Below, piece after piece: positions 24,455 to 34,293 of a stretch of DNA of 50,600 nucleotides. Where the stretch lies: positions 1-50,600 of the forward strand of contig JACRGV010000020.1 in the NCBI GenBank assembly GCA_016212215.1, in the 5' to 3' direction. This DNA comes from Nitrospirota bacterium (GTDB taxonomy: Bacteria; Nitrospirota; 9FT-COMBO-42-15; HDB-SIOI813). A program made the translations under genes and the position numbers. The notes under the pieces were generated by a model. It worked only from the letters and a program-made list of their open reading frames with translations, was not told where the DNA came from and did no database searches. How positions within the stretch are numbered: the stretch's first letter is position 1; every line of letters starts with the position of its first letter.

Positions 24455-27400
24455 CTACCTGCGTGATCTTGGATCAAGACTGCTTGGAGCATGTCCTGCA
24501 TCACCTGAGTCTGATATACTGCCATACAGATGAGGTGCAATATTGGAAGGTATGGCATGGTATTCAATACCGCCCACCTTCACCTTTGCAACTGAGCCCT
24601 TGCTGCCGGTTGTACCGAATGTCGGAGTCGCCAGATAGCTCGGTAAGGATGTTGTAGCAAACATCCTCGGCTCAAAGGTATCACCCAACGGTTCAGGCTT
24701 ACCGCCTGCAAATGCTGTGGCAAGCTCTGCCTGTGTCTCCTCAAATGCAAGGATGCCCCATGCATAAGCCTTACCTTCTTCAAGTGCAGTCAGCGCTGAT
24801 GTAAATGGGAAGTGCTCATCATTTTTAAAGGCAAGGAGCACATCTGCTGTAATATCATCACCGCCTGAACCTAATGTAAAGGAACGTGCACCGGTTGCAG
24901 TATCTGTAGTCACATCAGATGCAGCAATAGAAACCATCATTACTGTAGTAGGCTGACCGGCACCTGTAGTCATAGCCTCTGTAATCTCCTCTATATGGAT
25001 CAGGTATGAACCAATCGTACCTTTTACTTCTGAATCATCCCATACAAAGGTCGGTGTTACCGTCTGATTAGCAGGCGGCCCAGACATTGGGTCTCCAGCG
25101 GGGCTTATCATCTTTAAGTGTGCAACCTCTCCGCCGAACTGCTTTATATCACCGCTGGCAACCTGCTGAGCATAATCCTCAAGACTATCCACAGGCTGAA
25201 TGCCGGTCATTAGCCATTTGGAAGATGATTTTTCCATATTAAAGACCATTGTCTCAGTCCATGTGTTTACATCATCCGGCTCACCATCATGATTAAAATC
25301 ATCACCCCATGGATTGTGCGGCGTCCATGTCTCGGTGTTAACAAGATTGACTATGGCAGTAGCCTTAGTGCCTGCTTCATCAATCACTATATCAGCTACT
25401 TCAAGACCGGTATGTTTTGTAAGATAGAACATATCTACCACAGCATCAGTAGTCTCCTGATAAACCTTTGCCCACTGTCCATGGTCATTCATACGGTCTC
25501 TCTCATAACTGACGGGGTCTTCATCCTTACGGCCGTCACCATCATCATCATAAGCTGCAGTTGTATCACCATTACCATCTGCATCATTTGGATCGCCTGG
25601 CGGATCTTCATCCAGTTTACCATCTCCATCATCATCAAATGGCTCTACTTCATCAATCTCTCCATTGCCATTGTTATCTATGCCATCGGAAATATCAAAT
25701 GAAGTGGTGCTTGTACCATCCTTTTTATGCAACACAAGCTGGTCTGTACTGCTGTCACGTGTCATACAAGGATAATTCGCTTGTGTTAGACATACTTTCA
25801 GGCTTCCGTCACTATTGAAGTAATCAGAGTAGAGACCATCTTCATTAAACTGTCCGTCTCCATCATCATCACCTTCCATACGCGCCCAGTCTGCCTCAAC
25901 ATCCCAGACAATTGATGGGTCACGAACAAGCTGAAGGTCATTGCTGACACGCCATGTATCCCAACCTAATGCAAGGTAATCAGCAGAAGACATAATACCG
26001 CCGGTTGCCCTGTCATGCGGAACCCTGCGAAGGCCGGCAGTAGGATTTGTATTGACATTCCAATCACCGTCTGCGTTGTAATCAATATGATCCATCAAAG
26101 GACGGTTAAACTGCCAATCAATGCTCTGGCCATTACTGTTGGACAGGTGTCCTGAGCCATCCCACCGGAATATTGCCGCAGCCTTCTCTCCTGACTGCAC
26201 ACGTTCTGTAGGATTGGTTATTACACCATCTACAATATTAAAGCCGGCAGCAGTCAGATCCAAATATACATTCCGGTCATTGTCTGAAAATGCGCCTCCA
26301 GACTTATCATCATTCCGGAAATATACCTTGCCGAGGATACTTACATCTGCCCATGTGAACACATGACCATTTAGATCAGGGCCATTATTCTGGTCAAACT
26401 CATCCCCGCTCCAGGGTTTACCATCCTGACCTGCTGCATAAGGATACGGCCATCCCCTTGGACCAGGAATCTCATAATATACATTATTATCAGCGTCTCT
26501 CCATTGTGCTGCCCCGCTTGGAGCAAACAGAGGGTCAATTATAAGATAAGTCTGAGCCCAGAATTCATCATTGGAGATTATGTTCTCATTATTGGCAAGA
26601 TTCCAGTCAGAATGAGGCATAGGATCATTAGTGAAGTCGCTATCCCCGTCTATAGGCTGGGGGTTATTACCCAAACCATCACCATCTTCATCTATCTTTC
26701 CATCATTATCATCATCCATGCCGTTCGGCATGTCTTCATTGATATGACGGTCTATAAAACCACCCTGCGAATGGTCATCAGGATTGAAGTACATTATACG
26801 GCTGTCGCCATCATTATCCACACCTTCAATATCCCAATGGTTGTTTGCCGCCACCCGCATGGCTGCTGCAACATTAAGACCACCACCGGCGCTAACCAGT
26901 GCAGACGTGATGTCCTGTTCGTTTGCTGACCTCATGTGGGTATTCTGGTCTACATTCTCATAGTACCTTACAGCCTTATCAGGAATACCATCAGAATTAG
27001 TATCCTTGAGACTGATTAACCCGTCTTCATTCTGACAATCCCACATTCCATGTGAACAATCCTGGTCATTATCTTCCCAAACATTTTTGGGACCTGTCCA
27101 GTCAGAAGGATATACTTCATCATCATTTGCCCATGAGTTTGTAGAATTTGCATCGCCATCATACACTGGACATATCCTGGTCTTCATCTCATCTCGTTGG
27201 GTCTGCTGATTCCAGTAATGATAGCTTGCAAGTACCTCACCTGCTCCTGCCTTTTCTGAGGCGCTTGTAAGATCACGACATTCCCCGCTTAAACGATATG
27301 TAACAAACTCACGGCGGGTTCCATTTGGGTTCATTGAATCCGGAACATCAATCTCGCTGTTTACAAAATCAACACCTTCTCTACGATTCGGCATTCCAAC

Positions 27401-29155
27401 ATACAAATCCTTACCAGTCGGATTCCTGTCAGCATCAAAGTCACTATTAAAATGTTCCACTGACATCTTTGAACCGGTCGCGTTGGTCAACATAAGACGT
27501 TGTACCTCGCCAAACCCTTTAGACATGTTACGTTCTTCTAACATATCTTTTTTCATATTAGCCAAAAATTCAGCAAGGGTAAATGTATTGGTTGTACAGA
27601 CCTCTCCCGGAGGAGGCATTACAGCACCGGAAGGAGCCGGACCGGTACCTGTTGCTGTACCATTCATAATCGGATCGCCTTCCTTAGCAAGTTTTGGACC
27701 TGAAACCGTACCTGTTCCTCCATTAGTACCGGTCATCCCGGCATCCGGATTAAAGGAACATTTTTTCTCTTTCATTGTGAATGTCGGTGCAAAGAAGCTT
27801 GCAAAGCTGACAATGTCCTGATTGTCCATAGCCAGTTCAGCCTTAGTAACATTTGCAACAATTGCAAGTAAATCATCCGCAGTGCCGCCGCCTGCATCAA
27901 ACCCTTTCACTGAATTTGCATCAACTCCGGCACCTGTATTAAATTTTAATGCCTTTGCACTCCCTAATTTATTTCCTGCAAGGTCTTCTACATCAGCCCC
28001 AATGGTTACTGTATACTCTGTATTAGCTGCCAATGGACTGTTATGGGAGAATGTAACTCCATCGCCGGACGGCTCAAGACGGCCTGACACAGCAGGAGAA
28101 ATCGTTGTATGATCCTTAAAACTTACAAAATCAACCGGCCTGTTAAAGGCAACGTTTAAGTCCTTATAAACACTGACTCCTGTATCACCATCTTTTGGAC
28201 TGGAGGAAAGATATGAAAAGGAATCTACATGGTCTGTAACTGTAATCCTGGCAAGGGCCACGACGCCATCACTGTCAGGGTCATTTATACCATTGTTAGA
28301 AAGATCTTTTACCTTGTTTGAGATATAAAGTATATATGTAGCACTGGTTGTTAGAGGTGAATTCGGCGTGTATCTGAACTCAGTACCCTGACCATTAAAT
28401 GAAAGGGTAGTAGGCACTGTATTCCCTGAACTATCCTTTAAAACTACTCCAGTTCCTGCCGCCATTGTACTTGTATTCATTGCCTCACTGAAAATAATTG
28501 ATATAGCCTGACTCGGTAACACATCTGCTGCCTCGTAAAGAGGGTCAGGGTCACCGTCTGATAGTGAGGTGTCTGCGGTATTATCGGCTAATACCGACAC
28601 AATAGTCGGTGATGTGGTGTCGGACTCAACTGTAGCCTCACCGACTGTAACACTTTCACCGGCAACCGCTGCAATATCATCCATCTTTGTTGTTTTAATT
28701 GTTAAAGTAGCAAGGTCAATATAGACCCCGAAACACACATAATTTCCTTCTGATACATCCATTGTCCATGTTCCGGTACTGCCTGTTGTAGATGAACCTG
28801 CTGCTGCTGTTGATACTGAATCAGTATCAAAACAGAGTACAGTTGCCCCGGAAACAGGCAAGCTTGATGTTGCTGCTGCAGATTTTTTAAGTTTTTTGAA
28901 TAGACTGCTTCCACTGCTGCTGCTGCTGCTGAGTAATGTTCCGCTCAAAGTAGCTTTAGCGGATGATGTTCCACCGCTTGTTCCGCCTGTGGAACCTGTA
29001 GATCCGCTGGTATCACCACTTGTACCGGATGTATCGCTTGATGCCGTTACCCCGCCGCCCCCTCCACTGCATCCTGCTGCAATTAAGATTACAGCAATCA
29101 ACAGGGATATCAGGGTAAGTGGGAACTTCTTCTTACCCAAAGTTGTAATGCCCAT
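24455..29155 (-). CDS. Giant lipoprotein with Ig-like (Big_5) domains and calcium-binding-type Asp-rich repeats
   Basis: A 1566-residue outer-surface-type lipoprotein. The signal ends in the lipobox LIAAGC (Cys near residue 29), followed by a Gly/Ser/Thr-rich spacer. Two Big_5-like domains (about 178-300 and 305-410) share the pattern NTSTM/FSEAMN ... NTEYTVTIGADVEDLAGNKL. The middle and C-terminal half hold many Asp/Asn-rich loops such as DDDNDGKIDEDGDG, DDDGDGQFNEDG and DDDGDGKLDEDP, the pattern of thrombospondin-type-3 or dockerin-like Ca sites. Cysteine pairs appear in the central part (CSFNPDAG, EVCTTNTF, CSHGMWDC). A last Ig-like domain lies at about 1385-1500. AAGGAGA precedes the ATG. 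The role is unknown; adhesion or surface-layer function is the simplest guess. It follows the TPR gene after 285 bases. Confidence 0.9.
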   Translation of the reverse strand: MGITTLGKKKFPLTLISLLIAVILIAAGCSGGGGGVTASSDTSGTSGDTSGSTGSTGGTSGGTSSAKATLSGTLLSSSSSSGSSLFKKLKKSAAATSSLPVSGATVLCFDTDSVSTAAAGSSTTGSTGTWTMDVSEGNYVCFGVYIDLATLTIKTTKMDDIAAVAGESVTVGEATVESDTTSPTIVSVLADNTADTSLSDGDPDPLYEAADVLPSQAISIIFSEAMNTSTMAAGTGVVLKDSSGNTVPTTLSFNGQGTEFRYTPNSPLTTSATYILYISNKVKDLSNNGINDPDSDGVVALARITVTDHVDSFSYLSSSPKDGDTGVSVYKDLNVAFNRPVDFVSFKDHTTISPAVSGRLEPSGDGVTFSHNSPLAANTEYTVTIGADVEDLAGNKLGSAKALKFNTGAGVDANSVKGFDAGGGTADDLLAIVANVTKAELAMDNQDIVSFASFFAPTFTMKEKKCSFNPDAGMTGTNGGTGTVSGPKLAKEGDPIMNGTATGTGPAPSGAVMPPPGEVCTTNTFTLAEFLANMKKDMLEERNMSKGFGEVQRLMLTNATGSKMSVEHFNSDFDADRNPTGKDLYVGMPNRREGVDFVNSEIDVPDSMNPNGTRREFVTYRLSGECRDLTSASEKAGAGEVLASYHYWNQQTQRDEMKTRICPVYDGDANSTNSWANDDEVYPSDWTGPKNVWEDNDQDCSHGMWDCQNEDGLISLKDTNSDGIPDKAVRYYENVDQNTHMRSANEQDITSALVSAGGGLNVAAAMRVAANNHWDIEGVDNDGDSRIMYFNPDDHSQGGFIDRHINEDMPNGMDDDNDGKIDEDGDGLGNNPQPIDGDSDFTNDPMPHSDWNLANNENIISNDEFWAQTYLIIDPLFAPSGAAQWRDADNNVYYEIPGPRGWPYPYAAGQDGKPWSGDEFDQNNGPDLNGHVFTWADVSILGKVYFRNDDKSGGAFSDNDRNVYLDLTAAGFNIVDGVITNPTERVQSGEKAAAIFRWDGSGHLSNSNGQSIDWQFNRPLMDHIDYNADGDWNVNTNPTAGLRRVPHDRATGGIMSSADYLALGWDTWRVSNDLQLVRDPSIVWDVEADWARMEGDDDGDGQFNEDGLYSDYFNSDGSLKVCLTQANYPCMTRDSSTDQLVLHKKDGTSTTSFDISDGIDNNGNGEIDEVEPFDDDGDGKLDEDPPGDPNDADGNGDTTAAYDDDGDGRKDEDPVSYERDRMNDHGQWAKVYQETTDAVVDMFYLTKHTGLEVADIVIDEAGTKATAIVNLVNTETWTPHNPWGDDFNHDGEPDDVNTWTETMVFNMEKSSSKWLMTGIQPVDSLEDYAQQVASGDIKQFGGEVAHLKMISPAGDPMSGPPANQTVTPTFVWDDSEVKGTIGSYLIHIEEITEAMTTGAGQPTTVMMVSIAASDVTTDTATGARSFTLGSGGDDITADVLLAFKNDEHFPFTSALTALEEGKAYAWGILAFEETQAELATAFAGGKPEPLGDTFEPRMFATTSLPSYLATPTFGTTGSKGSVAKVKVGGIEYHAIPSNIAPHLYGSISDSGDAGHAPSSLDPRSRR

Positions 29156-29440
29156 TTATAGGTCTCCTTCCATTGAATTAATATCTACGAATTTTCTTTT
29201 TAAACAAATTGAAGACAAAAAAAGAGTACGGTTGATAAAACCGATTCCAGAATCACCTCCTTAATATAAGATTTGCTTTTTGTTTTTGATTAAGAAATTA
29301 TGAAAGAACTCAGATGTTTAATCAGATGTTTTATTAATTTGTTATCAGATTTTTTATCGGTGGAATCAGTAGATAACTTTAGACGTTTGTCGCAAGTTTT
29401 TTGTGGAAAATGACAGCAGCTTCTAAGGAAAACAACGATA
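29156..29440 (-). promoter_or_regulatory. Leader region of the giant lipoprotein gene with an orphan strong Shine-Dalgarno
   Basis: No full gene is seen. On the minus strand TAAGGAGGTGATTC (29250-29263) is nearly a complete complement of the 16S rRNA 3' tail, yet no ATG follows it. A CTG 5 bases on would give a 17-codon frame ending in TAA. The small hairpin CGGTT/AACCG (29229-29243) followed by a T run (complement of 29214-29223) resembles a weak attenuator. Near 29310-29360 the minus strand has direct repeats of CATCTGA. Confidence 0.4.
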
Positions 29441-31780
29441 CTATCTGCCTCTCTGGAGAGTCAACACCTTTTCTGATACATCACGGTAGGTAGCATCAAA
29501 GAAATATATCTGCCTGAAAATACTCAGGGCATCATCTCTTTGACCTGTTATCTCCAGCAATATCCCCAATTCATATTTTAATGCAATATGTCTCTTTTCA
29601 TTATATTGATCGTTCTTTATCGCCTTATTGAGGGCATCTATTGCCTCTCTGTATTCACCGAGTTCTTTATGGCAAAGAGAGATCATAAAAGATGCATCAA
29701 AATATCTTGAAGTTAATGGTCCGCAGGATTTAAATTCTTCAACAGCCTCATGAAATAAACCCATCTCTTTGTAAGATATACCGAGGTCATAATGGGACTC
29801 ATAGTCACCTGTATCAATCTGCAATTTGACCCCTTCATTAAACTCTTTGAATATCTCATCCAACGGTCGGAAAGGAGGCTCTTCAACTACGTCCTCTTTC
29901 AGCATATCTCCAAGGTCAAAGAAAGATTCAGATGATTCTTTTTCCGGTTTAATAACTTCCATCTCAGGGATTGGAACATTCCTGTCTTCAGGTCCTAATA
30001 ATGTTAATTGTCTTAAAGCAACCGCATTATTTGAATCTATTTTCAGAACCTTTCTATATACATTTATTGCCTCTTCAATCATACCCTGCTGTTCATAAAA
30101 ACCGGCCTCTTCAAGCAGTTCGTCCGTTTCATCCGCCCACCCCCTCTCCCTCTCCGTCTTTTCCAAAGTAGGCAGATGGGATTGTGAGGGAATATTAACT
30201 TTCATATAAAGTCTATCTTTGTACCCTTTTACTCTCCTATCCTCCGGACTAATGGCCGATGCCTCATTAATCATACGTTCCATCTTGTCCCGCTCGCCAT
30301 TTGCTTCAAATATGTTGAGAAGAACGAGGCACTCCTCAACAACCTTCTCTTTTTCTCCGGTAATCCTGTAAATATCTTTTAACTTTATATGTGCCGCTTC
30401 ATTCATGGGATCAATGGTATTTATAATTTGCTGAAGTTCAGCAATGGCCTTTTCCATTAACCCGTATTTTATATATACATCTGCTGATGATAGTTGATTG
30501 GTAATGTCAACTTTCTTGTCAATTGGAATCTCTTCTATAATGCTCTTTTCAAGCGGTATTACCTCCACGGTTGTTTCTTCATCAGTCTGGAATATCTGCT
30601 TCTCCGCCTCTATAGCAGTCAGTCTTTCCTTTGCCTCCACATTGAAAGGGTCTTCTTTCAGGATTCTAAGATAATAATCTACGGCCTTTTCAACATCACC
30701 GGAATCCTGATAATGTCCCGCAAGGAATAAACCCTTTCCAACTACATCCTCTTTCATGTTATTTCTTAAATAGATATCAAATAATAACTCATGGGCTAAA
30801 ATCATTTCAGGGGCAATCTCAACGGCCTTTTCTGTAAACAAGCGAGCCTTATCTATATTCCTCCGATTAAGGTACTCCCGCCCGATCTCAAGATATTCAC
30901 ACGCTGCATTCTCAACATCACCTTTATTGAAAAGGATTGATGCACGGGTTTCCCTGTAAGACAACTCACCTGGGTTTAATTCTATAATCCTTGTCAGGCT
31001 CTCTTCTGCTTTATCAAAAATACCGGTGCTATTATAAACTTCCGCAAGAAATGAAAGGACATCCTCAGAATCAGGAGACAGGCTTAATGCCTTTTTCCCA
31101 TACTCAAGCGCACTCTCAACCTTTCCGTTTTTTAAATGGAACCTTCCTGTCTCTATAACTGCATTAATGTTATCCGGCTGTAAATCCAATATCACATCAT
31201 ACAGATGTTCTGCTTCTTCTCTTTTTCCTGCTTTCAGATATGCGCCTGCGATCTTATTGTATTCCTCAATTGCCGCATTCTTCATGCCCTCTTTAAGGAA
31301 CATCTCTGCAATCTTTGTCCGGACTGATAGATTCGATGGATCAAGGTCAGCAATCTTCCTGTAGACCTCAAGTGCATCTTTTATTAACCCCTCCTGAGAA
31401 AATAATTTAGCAGCCATGAGATAATCTTCACGGGCATTTCCAATAAGCCCTCTTTCACAATCAAGATTACCGAGACGCATGTAAACCTCTTTATTATTTG
31501 GTGTTATTTTCAGTACCTTCTTATAGACAGCAATCGCCTTGAGGGCAAAACCGGTGGACTCAAATTGTTCAGCGGCCTTTACATAAAACGAGACAGCGTC
31601 ACCGTGTGGATTTGAAGAGGATGAATTTTTTAGGGAAAGGTCACCTATTGTATTATATATATTTGCATCATTAGGTGTGTTAGTTAGAAGTTTCTTCCAC
31701 TCCTCAATAGCCTTCTGAATCTGAGCTCTGATAGTGTATTGCTGTGCATTTTCTAATATCTTGCTCTTTTCAGAAGACAA
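29441..31780 (-). CDS. Large TPR-repeat protein
   Basis: A 779-residue protein made almost wholly of tetratricopeptide repeats, about fifteen or more. Canonical units include NNKEVYMRLGNLDCERGLIGNA, SNLSVRTKIAEMFLKEGM and DSEDVLSFLAEVYNSTG. There is no signal peptide or membrane segment, so it is probably cytoplasmic or a peripheral scaffold. The start is TTG at 31778-31780 with GGAGG 6 bases upstream; no ATG lies nearby in frame. A promoter TTGACA-N18-TATTTT fits upstream. Two acidic low-complexity stretches (about 385-425 and 605-650) break the repeat array into three blocks. The partner is unknown; TPR proteins of this type often serve in gliding, pilus or secretion complexes. Confidence 0.9.
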   Translation of the reverse strand: MSSEKSKILENAQQYTIRAQIQKAIEEWKKLLTNTPNDANIYNTIGDLSLKNSSSSNPHGDAVSFYVKAAEQFESTGFALKAIAVYKKVLKITPNNKEVYMRLGNLDCERGLIGNAREDYLMAAKLFSQEGLIKDALEVYRKIADLDPSNLSVRTKIAEMFLKEGMKNAAIEEYNKIAGAYLKAGKREEAEHLYDVILDLQPDNINAVIETGRFHLKNGKVESALEYGKKALSLSPDSEDVLSFLAEVYNSTGIFDKAEESLTRIIELNPGELSYRETRASILFNKGDVENAACEYLEIGREYLNRRNIDKARLFTEKAVEIAPEMILAHELLFDIYLRNNMKEDVVGKGLFLAGHYQDSGDVEKAVDYYLRILKEDPFNVEAKERLTAIEAEKQIFQTDEETTVEVIPLEKSIIEEIPIDKKVDITNQLSSADVYIKYGLMEKAIAELQQIINTIDPMNEAAHIKLKDIYRITGEKEKVVEECLVLLNIFEANGERDKMERMINEASAISPEDRRVKGYKDRLYMKVNIPSQSHLPTLEKTERERGWADETDELLEEAGFYEQQGMIEEAINVYRKVLKIDSNNAVALRQLTLLGPEDRNVPIPEMEVIKPEKESSESFFDLGDMLKEDVVEEPPFRPLDEIFKEFNEGVKLQIDTGDYESHYDLGISYKEMGLFHEAVEEFKSCGPLTSRYFDASFMISLCHKELGEYREAIDALNKAIKNDQYNEKRHIALKYELGILLEITGQRDDALSIFRQIYFFDATYRDVSEKVLTLQRGR

Positions 31781-31810
31781 ATTTAACCTCCATGATCTTT
31801 ACTTTCACCG

Positions 31811-31840
31811 AAAATAACATAACAGCCTTATGAGTGTCAA
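31811..31840 (-). promoter_or_regulatory. Putative promoter of the TPR gene
   Basis: On the minus strand, TTGACA (31835-31840) and TATTTT (31811-31816) with an 18-base spacer, about 30 bases before the TTG start. Confidence 0.55.
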
Positions 31841-31901
31841 GAAAACGAAATTTGATTGTTGTATCGGAAAGATATGGCCCTAACTGATTAAATTAATTGA
31901 C

Positions 31902-32534
31902 TTATTCTGTTATAATTTCATTCGAGAGTTCATTTATATCATCAGGTGTCACAGGAAAATGAGCAGCGAGTAAATTGCCGACATCCTGCATAACTTTGCA
32001 TAGAGAGTCACAAGCACGTTTATCCTTGACCCCATTTGAAATGGTATTAGCGAAGCTATTTAATGAATCCTGTTCAATCTTTTCATAGATACCCTTATCA
32101 GCAAGTATCCAGACCTTGTGTTCAAGCAAAGAAAGAAAAATCAGTACACCGGTATTATCCTTTGTTTTATATAACCCCTTTTCATAAAATGCCCTTATTG
32201 CCCTTTCTCTAACTGCAATATCTTTTCTTCTCAGGCTGATCAAGGGTGTTTTTAATAAAGGGAATTTTTTAAATATGGGTAATGATAGAAAAAGAAATAA
32301 AAAGCTGAATGGGATATATACCCATACAGAGGAATGGAAAAAAAAGACCGTGAGGATTAAGGATATAAAACCTCCGTAAATGAGGCTGCCCAATACCTCT
32401 GCTTCAGCATACTGACCACTGCTGTCAACTACCATTACCGCAACCTCCCCGATAGTACGCAGCTCTATCTGTTGAATGGTATCCTGTATCCTTGTTTTTT
32501 CTTCAGGACTGAAAAACTTATCTGAGTTCGACAT
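31902..32534 (-). CDS. TPM-domain membrane protein
   Basis: A 210-residue inner-membrane protein of the TPM (YgcG/TLP18.3/Psb32/MOLO-1) superfamily. The N-terminal part FSPEEKTRIQDTIQQIELRTIGEVAVMVVDSS is the family opening. Two hydrophobic segments (about 49-67 and 69-87) form a hairpin in the membrane. The C-terminal part (about 95-205) has the second half of the TPM domain, RAIRAFYEKGLYKTKDNTGVLIFLSLLEHKVWILADKGIYEKI. The split by a membrane hairpin is typical of this subgroup. It is the third gene of a lemA-TPM-TPM cluster. Starts at ATG behind the G-rich tail of a GC-hairpin repeat. Confidence 0.88.
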   Translation of the reverse strand: MSNSDKFFSPEEKTRIQDTIQQIELRTIGEVAVMVVDSSGQYAEAEVLGSLIYGGFISLILTVFFFHSSVWVYIPFSFLFLFLSLPIFKKFPLLKTPLISLRRKDIAVRERAIRAFYEKGLYKTKDNTGVLIFLSLLEHKVWILADKGIYEKIEQDSLNSFANTISNGVKDKRACDSLCKVMQDVGNLLAAHFPVTPDDINELSNEIITE

Positions 32535-32558
32535 TTGATCAAAACCCCATTGCCGTGC

Positions 32559-32717
32559 AACCCCATCCCCACCCTACCCCTCCCCTTGAAGGGGAGGGAA
32601 TTCCATGGCTTACCCATTCTTACTTCTTGCCTCTTCCTTTCTTAATCTTAATCTCAATCTTAATCTTACTTCTTACTTCTATCTTCTTCCTTCTCCTCAC
32701 TGCTTCCTACTTACTAT
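32559..32717. repeat. Composite repeat between the two TPM genes
   Basis: 32559-32602 is a full GC-hairpin copy. 32620-32717 is a long heptamer/hexamer mix (CTTCTNN, TTAATC and TTACTTC units) that starts directly after the stop codon of the upstream TPM gene (32722-32724). Confidence 0.75.
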
Positions 32718-32721
32718 GCTT

Positions 32722-33573
32722 TTACCAGTCCCCCGACGCCCCGCCGCCGCCGAATCCGCCGCCGAAATCGCCCCCGCCGAATCCGCCTCCACCACCATAG
32801 AAACCACCTCCAGGGAATATGCCTCCTCCCCTGCCTTGACCTCTTGATGTTGAAAACATTGGAAGGAACATGCCTGCCCCAAAACCGACAGCAGCAAGTA
32901 CAATTAAAGGGATAAGTCCTATGGGGGTCAGCAAAAGATGGACAAGCGCCGGTAAACCGACTGCACCTGCGACCCCGCCTAATACACGTGATATTGATCC
33001 GATGACTATAATTGCAATGCCGGCAAAGATGATAAGTGTTAAGAATGGTGACAGACCCCTCTGCTTCTTACGAACAGGTGCATCATCAGCCTTAAACTCC
33101 CCACGAACAACCTCGATAATTGAAGATATTGCTGATATGAATCCTTCGTCAAAGTCTCCCTGTTTAAAGAGAGGCTTCATTACAAGGTCAATTATCCTTC
33201 CTGACATCAGGTCTGTCATCTTACCCTCAAGACCTCGTCCTACCTCAATCCGCATCTTCCTATCATCTTTTGAAACAATGAGGATTACACCATTATCCTT
33301 GTTCTGCTGACCTATCTTCCACGCATCTGCTACCCGGATTCCATAATCTTCAATAACATCCCCTTCAAGAGATGGAATTGTAAGGATTACTATTTGTGTC
33401 GAGTCTGTCTGCTCAAAAGACCGCAGATCTTCCTCAAGCCTCGATTCAACAGCAGGAGAAATCATATCCGCATAGTCATTGACATAGCCTTTTAACTGAG
33501 GGATATCGAGGGCATGGGTGTAGTCAGGGAAAAGTAAGAGAAAAAAGATAATTGTGTAAATATATCGTTTCAT
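32722..33573 (-). CDS. YgcG-like TPM-domain protein with Gly-rich tail
   Basis: An exported TPM-domain protein anchored by C-terminal membrane segments, 283 residues from the ATG at 33571-33573; the upstream in-frame GTG lies within a repeat. Signal peptide about 1-22 (IIFFLLLFPDYTHA, cleaved before LD). The TPM domain (about 25-150) shows YVNDYADMISPAVESRLEEDLRSFE, QIVILTIPSLEG, QNKDNGVILIVSKDDRKMRIEVGRGLEG. Two or three membrane segments (about 175-240) precede a glycine-rich end, GGGFGGGGASGDW, which is the family hallmark. Its partner lemA lies directly upstream, a pairing seen in many bacteria; the biochemical role is unsettled. Confidence 0.93.
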   Translation of the reverse strand: MKRYIYTIIFFLLLFPDYTHALDIPQLKGYVNDYADMISPAVESRLEEDLRSFEQTDSTQIVILTIPSLEGDVIEDYGIRVADAWKIGQQNKDNGVILIVSKDDRKMRIEVGRGLEGKMTDLMSGRIIDLVMKPLFKQGDFDEGFISAISSIIEVVRGEFKADDAPVRKKQRGLSPFLTLIIFAGIAIIVIGSISRVLGGVAGAVGLPALVHLLLTPIGLIPLIVLAAVGFGAGMFLPMFSTSRGQGRGGGIFPGGGFYGGGGGFGGGDFGGGFGGGGASGDW

Positions 33574-33589
33574 TAGTAAATAACCTATG

Positions 33590-33704
33590 CCCACCCTCCC
33601 CCTAACCCCCTGCCGTCAAGGGAGGGGGAATAATAACAGGAGGGAATTTTCATCACCAATCTTGCTTCTTACTTCTTACTTCTAACTTCTTGCTTCTTGT
33701 CTAT
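33590..33704. repeat. Composite repeat between lemA and the YgcG-like gene
   Basis: 33590-33635 is a GC-hairpin copy of the CCCTGCCGTCAAGGGAGGG type. 33660-33704 is a CTTCTNN/TTACTTC heptamer tract that begins at the lemA stop codon. Confidence 0.75.
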
Positions 33705-34285
33705 TAAAACTTCACCGCCGGTGCCTTCTCTGCCCCTGCTTCTGCCTTAAAAGGTTCCCTTGGTTTTAATTGTAACAAGAACTTATTTGTAATAACATTG
33801 GGAAAGATTCTCAAAGATGTGTTGTAAATACTTACTGACTCATTATAACGTGTACGTGCAACATTAATCCTGTTTTCAGTTCCCTCAAGCTGATGCTGGA
33901 GGTCCTGAAAATTCTGATTGGCTTTAAGGTCAGGGTATTTCTCAACAACCACCATCAACCTGGAAAGGGCGCTGCTCATGGCTGATTGCGCCTGATGGAA
34001 TTGTGAAAATGCCTGAGGGTCGCTCAGCATATCCTTTGACATCTGAATACTTCCGACCTTAGCCCTTGCCTCTGTTACCTGTATAAGCACATCCTTTTCG
34101 TGTTTTGCATATCCTTTCACAACCTCAACAAGATTAGGTATAAGGTCATTTCTCCTCTGATAAGACGCCTCCACATCCCCCCATGCCGCCTTCACTCCCT
34201 CTTCATTTGCCTGCATCTTGTTATAACCACACCCTGATACACCCAAAATTAAGATCATAATAAAAATATAAAATATCTTCTTCAT
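33704..34285 (-). CDS. lemA: LemA family lipoprotein
   Basis: LemA proteins are membrane-anchored helical proteins with the bulk outside the cytoplasm; function unresolved. The product has 193 residues. The signal [20 protein letters not shown] ends in a lipobox-like VSGC, so this copy is probably lipidated. The diagnostic segments [33 protein letters not shown] and [27 protein letters not shown] are intact. A heptamer tract begins right at its TAA stop. It is the first gene of the lemA-ygcG-TPM cluster. Confidence 0.96.
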   Translation of the reverse strand: MKKIFYIFIMILILGVSGCGYNKMQANEEGVKAAWGDVEASYQRRNDLIPNLVEVVKGYAKHEKDVLIQVTEARAKVGSIQMSKDMLSDPQAFSQFHQAQSAMSSALSRLMVVVEKYPDLKANQNFQDLQHQLEGTENRINVARTRYNESVSIYNTSLRIFPNVITNKFLLQLKPREPFKAEAGAEKAPAVKF

Positions 34286-34293
34286 ACTCTCCT

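Noticed and set aside
25289-25818. Plus-strand frames with many HH and II runs
   Set aside because: They are antisense to the Asp-rich codons of the giant lipoprotein.
32605-32847. Proline/alanine-rich plus-strand frames (PPPPNPPPKSPPP)
   Set aside because: They are the antisense of the glycine-rich tail of the YgcG-like protein and of heptamer repeats.
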